NCBI GenBank assembly: GCA_934271655.1
Contig: CAKQRW010000071.1
Span: 1-10,070 of the forward strand
Length of the DNA: 10,070 nucleotides
Source of the DNA: an uncultured Bacteroidaceae bacterium
Lineage (GTDB): Bacteria > Bacteroidota > Bacteroidia > Bacteroidales > Bacteroidaceae
Direction: 5' to 3'
Below the pieces are notes generated by a model. That model did not search any database. It was not told where the DNA came from and saw nothing but the letters and a program-made list of their open reading frames with translations. How positions within the stretch are numbered: position 1 is the first letter of the stretch; each line of letters begins with the position of its first letter. The translations under genes and the position numbers were made by a program. Below are positions 5,935-10,070 of this stretch, in pieces.

Positions 5935-8283
5935 ATGCGTATTAGCATCTTTCAAAATGTAGTCAGCAAGCAGCCAGCCTCAGGCCAACTGCAAGACGTT
6001 GCCAGACTCATGAGAAGCGACTCCCGTCTGAAAGCCTTTACCGAATCCTATCGGCAGACAGGCAGCAAGAGCTTAAAGAGCGAGTGCCCGCACTTTGCCG
6101 TGGCCTGCCTCTTTGAGGGAGGCAAATGCAAGGAGAATGTCACACAACTGACAGGACTCTCGCTTGTAGACTTTGACCATGTGGCTCCGCCACCCGACAG
6201 GCAAGGCGGAGCCGAAACACCGCCAGCGACATGTGCTGGCACTGCTGGCGGCGGGCTGGCAGAGATGAAGAGACGTATCATAGCCGATCCCCACACGCTG
6301 ATGTGCTACACCACCATCAGCGGCAATGGCCTCCGTGTCATCTTCAGGTATGAGGGCATCTCCCCGATTTCACAGACTGGCACAGACGATGTGTCAGACA
6401 AGACAGACGCATGCGACGCTGCAGACTCGCAACAGCAATCTTCCTGTCAATCTGTGACATCTGCTCAAAAAAATAGATGTCCGTCCGTGGGAGCGAGCGA
6501 GTGCGCGCATTATCAGCAAGCCTTCTATGCCGGCAATGCCTACTATGAGAAACTGATAGGCGCCAAGGCCGACATGCAGTGCAAGAATGTCACCCGACTG
6601 AGCGGACTGGCCCACGACCCCGACGTGTACGTCAACATGGATGCCGTGCCCTTCTCCCTTGCCGAAATGGAGACGGCTGGTGCCGTCCATGCGCGCCAGA
6701 GCAAGGAGGAGAAACAGATGCACCGCATACAGGCCTTCTACGACACCGTCGTGGCGCCGCAGTTGGCCGAGGAGGGCATAGTGTATGCCAGCGGCAGCCA
6801 CAACAACTATGTCATGCGTGTGGGATACCGCATGGCCGACAGGCGATTCTCCCGTGACTTGGCCGTGATGTGGGCCAAGAGGACATTTCCCGACTACGAC
6901 GGCACGGAGCAGGTCTTCAACTCCTGTTACGACAATTGCCGTCCCGCGCCTCAGAGAAAGCGTGAGAAGAGGGAGGGCAAGGCGGCCACGGTGGAAGATA
7001 TAAAGGCGTTCCTTGGCCGTAGCGTGTCGCTGAGGTTCAATGAGGTAACCTCGCGTGTGGAGTATGAGAGTGCCGCTGGCAAAACTGGCGGCAGACGCTA
7101 TATGCCTGTCACCGACCGTGTGGTCAACTCACTGTGGACTCAGATGTCGACCTCAGCCCGTGTCAACATCCAGGACATGTATCGTGTCATCGAGTCGGAC
7201 TATGTGCCGCTGTTCAATCCCTTCACTGAGTATCTGAATGGTCTCCCGCAGATGCCGCATACGGGCATGGATGATATATCGGACCAGACAGGTGGATGCG
7301 ATGCTGTCGCCTCGCCACAGCAAGGTCTGTGCCAGTCTGTGGAAGAGCAAAGTCCATCCGAGAAAGGCCGGGACTATATCCGTGAACTTGCCCAGACAGT
7401 CCGTGTGAAGGGCGGTGAGGCAGAGCAGGATCTGTGGCTCAAGTATCTCAGGAAGTGGCTTGTAGGCATGGTGGCAAGCTGGTTGAACGATGATGTGGTC
7501 AACAACGTCATCCTTGTGCTCATTGGCGAGCAGGGAGCCTACAAGACCACGTGGTTCAACAGTCTGCTGCCGCCTGCGCTGAGGCAGTATTTCTACACCA
7601 AGACCAATGCCAACCGCATGTCGAGGGATGATCTCTTGACACTGGCGCAGTATGGCCTCGTGTGTTGCGAGGAGCTGGACACCATGCGGCCCGCTGAGCT
7701 CAACCAGCTCAAGGCTGTCGTCACCATGCCCTGCATCGACGAGCGCGCTGCCTATGCACATTTCCATGAGCACCGCAGCCACATAGCGTCGTTTTGCGGC
7801 ACAGGCAACAACATGGCGTTTCTGAGCGACCCTACGGGCAACCGCCGCTGGCTGCCCTTTGAGGTGGAGTGCATACGCTCGCCCCGAGAGCATCCTTTCT
7901 GCCACGACGGCATCTTTGCCCAGGCTCTCTCGCTCTATAAGGAGGGCTTCCGCTATTGGTTCACTAAGGAGGAGGTGACAGAACTGAACGTCCACAACCA
8001 GCAGTTTGAGACGCCTCGCCTTGAGCACGAACTGGTGGACCTGTATTTTCGCAAGCCCATGCCCCACGAGAACGGCATCTTCATGTCGGTGGCGAGTGCC
8101 TTGCAGACCATCAGCTATGGTATCAGCCAGAAACTCAGCGCAATCAATGTGGGGAAGGCCTTCGCCGACTTCGGGTTTGAGAGGGTGCGCACGAAGAGCA
8201 GCCGCGGCTTTATTGTGGTGTGCCGCACGGCTGAGGAGATGAAGGCCTACCAGTTTAGCCAGGCGTCTGAGGGTGACAGGTGA
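5935..8283 (+). CDS. VirE/BT4734-type primase-helicase
   Basis: This 782-residue protein has the family's two parts. The N-terminal BT4734-like (VirE_N) region, about residues 1-235, has primase-polymerase-like motifs: LVDFDH (D79, D81), SGNGLRVIF (129-137) and LSGLAHDPDVYVN. The C-terminal VirE/SF3-like ATPase region, from about residue 490, has Walker A GEQGAYKT (531-538), Walker B-like LVCCEELD (575-582) and the characteristic CGTGNNMAFLSDPTGNRRW (621-639). A DUF3874-like tail (about 700-775) follows. Such proteins are thought to prime and unwind DNA for mobile-element replication, though the Bacteroidales chromosomal versions are uncharacterised. Two low-complexity inserts (148-174 and 443-469) are related to each other. 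ATG 5935 is preceded by an AT-rich leader without Shine-Dalgarno, as usual in this phylum. Its last codons overlap a long inverted repeat, and an AT-rich tract plus 22-bp tandem array lie just downstream, consistent with a role at a nearby origin. Confidence 0.88.
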   Translation: MRISIFQNVVSKQPASGQLQDVARLMRSDSRLKAFTESYRQTGSKSLKSECPHFAVACLFEGGKCKENVTQLTGLSLVDFDHVAPPPDRQGGAETPPATCAGTAGGGLAEMKRRIIADPHTLMCYTTISGNGLRVIFRYEGISPISQTGTDDVSDKTDACDAADSQQQSSCQSVTSAQKNRCPSVGASECAHYQQAFYAGNAYYEKLIGAKADMQCKNVTRLSGLAHDPDVYVNMDAVPFSLAEMETAGAVHARQSKEEKQMHRIQAFYDTVVAPQLAEEGIVYASGSHNNYVMRVGYRMADRRFSRDLAVMWAKRTFPDYDGTEQVFNSCYDNCRPAPQRKREKREGKAATVEDIKAFLGRSVSLRFNEVTSRVEYESAAGKTGGRRYMPVTDRVVNSLWTQMSTSARVNIQDMYRVIESDYVPLFNPFTEYLNGLPQMPHTGMDDISDQTGGCDAVASPQQGLCQSVEEQSPSEKGRDYIRELAQTVRVKGGEAEQDLWLKYLRKWLVGMVASWLNDDVVNNVILVLIGEQGAYKTTWFNSLLPPALRQYFYTKTNANRMSRDDLLTLAQYGLVCCEELDTMRPAELNQLKAVVTMPCIDERAAYAHFHEHRSHIASFCGTGNNMAFLSDPTGNRRWLPFEVECIRSPREHPFCHDGIFAQALSLYKEGFRYWFTKEEVTELNVHNQQFETPRLEHELVDLYFRKPMPHENGIFMSVASALQTISYGISQKLSAINVGKAFADFGFERVRTKSSRGFIVVCRTAEEMKAYQFSQASEGDR
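6376..6456 (+). repeat. In-frame insert, copy 1, within the primase-helicase
   Basis: Residues 148-174 (starting TGTDDVSDKTDACDA and ending CQSV) match residues 443-469 at 17 of 27 positions. The segment is rich in D, S, Q and T, unlike the flanking globular sequence, and lies after the N-terminal primase motifs within that region. Confidence 0.6.
7261..7341 (+). repeat. In-frame insert, copy 2, within the primase-helicase
   Basis: Residues 443-469 (starting TGMDDISDQTGGCDA and ending CQSV) repeat the segment at 148-174. This copy lies in the linker just before the SF3-like ATPase region. No gaps are needed to align the two copies. Confidence 0.6.
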
Positions 8284-8415
8284 CAGATGTGACACTTGTT
8301 TTCAAGACTCTCACGCGCGCAGGCGGGCAGGAAAAAATTTTTATGATTATAAAATAACTCTATGTAAATATAGAAAAAGTTTAAAAACTGCTGTCACCTC
8401 TGTCACCTGTCACCC
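8271..8415. repeat. 24-bp inverted repeat overlapping the primase-helicase stop
   Basis: Arms at 8271-8294 and 8392-8415 are reverse complements at 23 of 24 positions. Each arm is built from short GGTGACA-like direct repeats. The left arm contains the last codons and the TGA stop (8281-8283). The 97-base interior has a GC-rich patch, then an AT-rich tract. It could form a cruciform or a long mRNA stem that stops transcription or protects the 3' end. Confidence 0.7.
8332..8388. other. AT-rich tract, possible unwinding element
   Basis: Only 7 of 57 bases are G or C, in a neighbourhood that is otherwise GC-balanced or GC-rich. It sits between the arms of the 24-bp inverted repeat and 55 bp before the 22-bp array. 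AT-rich tracts beside iterons commonly serve as DNA unwinding elements. That role here is inference. No clear DnaA box was seen. Confidence 0.4.
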
Positions 8416-8442
8416 TTAGCGACTCTGAAAAGTCATAGGATT

Positions 8443-8794
8443 GGCAAGCGCAAGTCCCTGGATTGGCAAGCACAAGTGACTTGTTTAGCAAGCACAAGTG
8501 ACTTGTTTGGCAAGCGCAAGTGACTTGTTTAGCAAGCGCAAGTGACTTGTTTAGCAAGCACAAGTGACTTGTTTGGCAAGCACAAGTGACTTGTTTAGCA
8601 AGCGCAAGTGACTTGCTTAGCAAGCACAAGTGACTTGTTTAGCAAGCGCAAGTGACTTGTTTAGCAAGCGCAAGTGACTTGTTTAGCAAGCGCAAGTGAC
8701 TTGTTTGGCAAGCGCAAGTGACTTGTTTGGCAAGCACAAGTGACTTGTTTAGCAAGCGCAAGTGACTTGTTTAGCAAGTGCAAGTGACTGGGTG
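8443..8794. repeat. Tandem array of sixteen 22-bp units (iteron-like)
   Basis: There are sixteen uninterrupted head-to-tail units, each exactly 22 bp. The consensus is RGCAAGCRCAAGTGACTTG followed by TTT. Units 2-15 vary almost only at position 1 (A/G) and position 8 (G/A); unit 8 also has one extra change (TTGCTT). The first and last units are degenerate at the outer side, as expected for an ageing array. Each unit carries the odd-centred dyad CAAGT-G-ACTTG. No spacers of unrelated sequence occur, so it is not CRISPR. Unit length matches plasmid iterons (about two helical turns). It lies between the primase-helicase and DUF4248 genes, outside coding sequence. Confidence 0.92.
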
Positions 8795-8834
8795 AGCAGT
8801 AGCAAGTATAAACTTCAAAAAACACGAATTCAAC

Positions 8835-9044
8835 ATGAACATGAGAAGTTACTCAAAACAGGAGTTAGCCATGCTCTATTTCCCTGATGCCAAGCCAGAG
8901 GCAGCTCTGAAGCGGCTCTACAGATGGATAAACCGCATCCCACAGTTGGTAGAAGAACTGGAGGCATGCCACATGAGCAAGAATGCCAAATGCTGGAGCC
9001 GCCGCCAGGTGGAGAGCATAGTGTATTACCTTGATGAGCCATGA
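8835..9044 (+). CDS. DUF4248 family protein
   Basis: This 69-residue protein has the typical DUF4248 form: RSYSKQELAMLYFPD near the start, AALKRLYRWI in the middle and WSRRQVESIVYYLDEP at the end. The length is normal for the family. Start ATG 8835 or ATG 8841 (MRSYSK) are both possible. The family is small, basic and helical with an HTH-like look, common in Bacteroidales next to HU-HIG and VirE-type genes, and of unknown function. It begins 40 bp after the 22-bp array. No clear TAnnTTTG box precedes it, so its promoter may lie at the array edge. A role binding the array or partnering the primase-helicase is conceivable but unsupported beyond position. Confidence 0.85.
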   Translation: MNMRSYSKQELAMLYFPDAKPEAALKRLYRWINRIPQLVEELEACHMSKNAKCWSRRQVESIVYYLDEP

Positions 9045-9079
9045 GAGGCAGACCCATGCACGCCCTATTTGGGGCAGGT

Positions 9080-9097
9080 CCATCGCCTGTCCGATGG
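9080..9097. other. Small hairpin downstream of the DUF4248 gene
   Basis: CCATCG-CCTGTC-CGATGG forms a 6-bp stem 36 bp after the DUF4248 stop. No T run follows directly, so terminator function is weak. The 295-bp stretch from 9045 to 9339 otherwise holds the direct repeat and promoter annotated separately. Confidence 0.3.
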
Positions 9098-9178
9098 CCA
9101 GCAACGGATGCCGCAGTCGCAAAGAGACGGAAAATGACGGCAAAAAAGACGGCTCGCAGAAGTTTTTTTCAACTTTAT

Positions 9179-9214
9179 CAGACGTATGCGGACAAAACAG
9201 ACGTTTGCGGACAA
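9179..9214 (+). promoter_or_regulatory. 19-bp-period direct repeat upstream of the HU-like promoter
   Basis: CAGACGTATGCGGACAA (9179-9195) and CAGACGTTTGCGGACAA (9198-9214) differ at one of 17 positions. They end 20 bp before the -7 box TAACTTTG, so the downstream copy covers the -33 region. The placement suits an activator or repressor site for the HU-like gene. Confidence 0.5.
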
Positions 9215-9233
9215 TGCAGCCTCCGCCATGTCG

Positions 9234-9241
9234 TAACTTTG
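9234..9241 (+). promoter_or_regulatory. -7 box for the HU-like gene
   Basis: TAACTTTG matches TAnnTTTG perfectly and equals the box at 5801-5808. A TTTG at 9204-9207 is 26 bp upstream, slightly far for a standard -33 element. The predicted leader is about 90 nt to the ATG at 9340. Confidence 0.6.
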
Positions 9242-9339
9242 CATTGTCATTCAGAGAGGATGGCAGCGGTGATGAAGAGGCCAGCGCGCAGCCACGATCC
9301 ACCGCTTATCACTCACATCTAACAACTCTTTTATCTGCT

Positions 9340-9894
9340 ATGATTCGCATCACTCTTTATCAGAACAAAAACCAGAAGATTGGCGAGTGCTACGGCAAGT
9401 GGTATCCACGTGTGGTAGCTGATGAGACCATCGGGCTTGATGAGCTGGCAGGCCACATGGCAAGCCACAACACTCCGTTCTCCAAGGGAGCCATCAAGGG
9501 CATCTTGACCGATGCGGTGGTCTGCACCAAGGAACTGCTGCTGCTCGGCAAGAACGTGAAGTTTCCCGACCTTGCCATCTTCTCCATCGGACTGAGACTG
9601 AAGGAGGGCGGGGGAGCCGCCACCAAGGACGACTTCTCGGTGAGCAAGTTTATCAAGGGCCTTCGCTTGCGTGCCCGCGCCACTGGCGAACTGAGCATGT
9701 CCAACATCGATGCCGCCATCAAGCGAGTAGACTACGAGCGACGTAGCGACACTGACGATGCCGGTGGCACATCGCCTGACACTGGTGGCACATCGCCAAC
9801 TACTCCTGGCGGCTCGTCCTCAGACACAGGCGGTTCGTCCTCCGGCACAGGCGGCTCGTCACAGCCTGGCGGCGATGATGGTGACGGCGACTAA
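9340..9894 (+). CDS. HU-HIG-type DNA-binding protein with Gly/Ser/Asp-rich tail
   Basis: This 184-residue protein belongs to the Bacteroidales HU-like (HU-HIG) nucleoid-associated family. Residues 1-135 carry the family pattern: an N-terminal strand pair (MIRITLYQNKN, then GKWYPRVVADETIGLDELAGHM), the helices SKGAIKGILTDAVVCTKELLL, the GKNVKFPDLAIFSIG beta arm and the strand FIKGLRLRARATGELS. Residues 137-184 form a repetitive, acidic Gly/Ser/Thr/Asp tail (repeats of GGTSPDT and GGSSSDT type), probably disordered. The family is expected to bind and bend DNA. The start at 9340 is chosen because the domain begins there and the promoter at 9234 lies upstream. The frame stays open further upstream to 9031, but that part spans the promoter and has no domain character. 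The gene follows DUF4248 and probably has its own promoter. Confidence 0.88.
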   Translation: MIRITLYQNKNQKIGECYGKWYPRVVADETIGLDELAGHMASHNTPFSKGAIKGILTDAVVCTKELLLLGKNVKFPDLAIFSIGLRLKEGGGAATKDDFSVSKFIKGLRLRARATGELSMSNIDAAIKRVDYERRSDTDDAGGTSPDTGGTSPTTPGGSSSDTGGSSSGTGGSSQPGGDDGDGD

Positions 9895-9960
9895 GTAGTA
9901 TTGAGGCCGACGATGGGCAGTGGCGCAGTCCGGGGCATTCCGATGGCATACATGATAATG

Positions 9961-9985
9961 CGCGGTAGTGACATGACGAACCGCG
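9961..9985 (+). terminator. Weak stem-loop downstream of the HU-like gene
   Basis: CGCGGT and ACCGCG form a perfect 6-bp stem around a 13-base loop, followed by AT-rich sequence without a clean T run. It may end the HU-like transcript. A 27-codon frame (9913-9996) overlaps it but has no family resemblance. The rest of the window to 10070 shows no supportable gene. Confidence 0.25.
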
Positions 9986-10070
9986 ATTATAAATAACTAG
10001 GGTGTCCAGTTATATGTTCCGAAAAACAGATGCTGAAATCATCCGTTAAGTTGTTAATATAACGCTCTGA

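Noticed and set aside
7153..8295. 380-codon minus-strand frame antisense to the primase-helicase
   Set aside because: The plus strand has clear catalytic motifs in this stretch. The antisense frame is a shadow in GC-rich coding DNA.
8381..8629. Minus-strand open frame of repeated LALAKQVTCACQ-type peptide
   Set aside because: It is a by-product of the 22-bp array. The unit is not a multiple of three, so the frame cycles every 66 bp, and there is no start context or domain.
8443..8794. CRISPR array
   Set aside because: Units are contiguous 22-mers without variable spacers, and no cas genes are present.
9031..9339. N-terminal extension of the HU-like protein from an upstream ATG
   Set aside because: The stretch contains the promoter box and direct repeats, overlaps the DUF4248 end, and has no domain-like sequence. 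The family start is at 9340.
9892..9900. TAAGTAGTA at the HU-like stop, resembling the repeat end TAAGTAGGTG
   Set aside because: Only eight bases match and no repeat body or inverse end follows. Chance similarity at a stop codon is likely.
9913..9996. 27-codon frame after the HU-like gene, in the place where a small peptide gene often occurs
   Set aside because: It lacks a hydrophobic segment and a lysine-rich start as expected of such peptides, and it overlaps a stem-loop.

Overview
The window looks like chromosomal or integrated accessory DNA from a Bacteroidales bacterium, most likely Prevotella or a relative. Three lines of evidence support this. Promoter -7 boxes match the Bacteroidetes TAnnTTTG pattern (minus strand 1509-1502, plus strand 5801-5808 and 9234-9241). 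Leaders before start codons are AT-rich and lack an obvious Shine-Dalgarno. The gene families are typical of the order: a DUF4143-type AAA ATPase, a VirE/BT4734-type primase-helicase, a DUF4248 protein and an HU-HIG-type DNA-binding protein. No tRNA, rRNA, CRISPR array or recognisable transposase gene was seen.

The left half (1-5411) is a patchwork of single minus-strand genes separated by copies of one small repeat family. Copy C (1-191, cut by the window edge), copy A (1725-2147) and copy B (4865-5411, inverted) share a body of about 200 bp and ends reading TAAGTAGGTGYTCATAATTA, often duplicated in tandem. Between C and A lies a DUF4143-type ATPase. Between A and B lies a large SF2 DEAH helicase with a long unassigned C-terminal half. 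Copies A and B each carry a second, nested element with its own ends (around CTGTACGGTTGA) and a different REP-like hairpin cargo. The stop codons of the ATPase and of the next gene to the right (an HTH gene) lie inside the repeat ends.

The right half (5405-10070) is a different unit. A short HTH-type regulator gene, frameshifted at a run of six A, is divergent from a 782-residue VirE-type primase-helicase. A perfect 18-bp palindrome lies between them at the -33 position of the primase-helicase promoter. After that gene come a 24-bp inverted repeat (23 of 24 matching), a 57-bp tract that is about 88% AT, and an array of 16 tandem 22-bp units containing CAAGTGACTTG. Then come a DUF4248 protein and an HU-HIG protein with its own promoter and a 19-bp-period direct repeat upstream.

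The co-occurrence of VirE-type protein, DUF4248 and HU-HIG protein is a recurring Bacteroidales arrangement with no assigned function that I know of. The most interesting reading here is that the primase-helicase, the AT-rich tract and the iteron-like array form a replication-origin-like module governed by the divergent HTH gene. That is inference from layout and needs testing.
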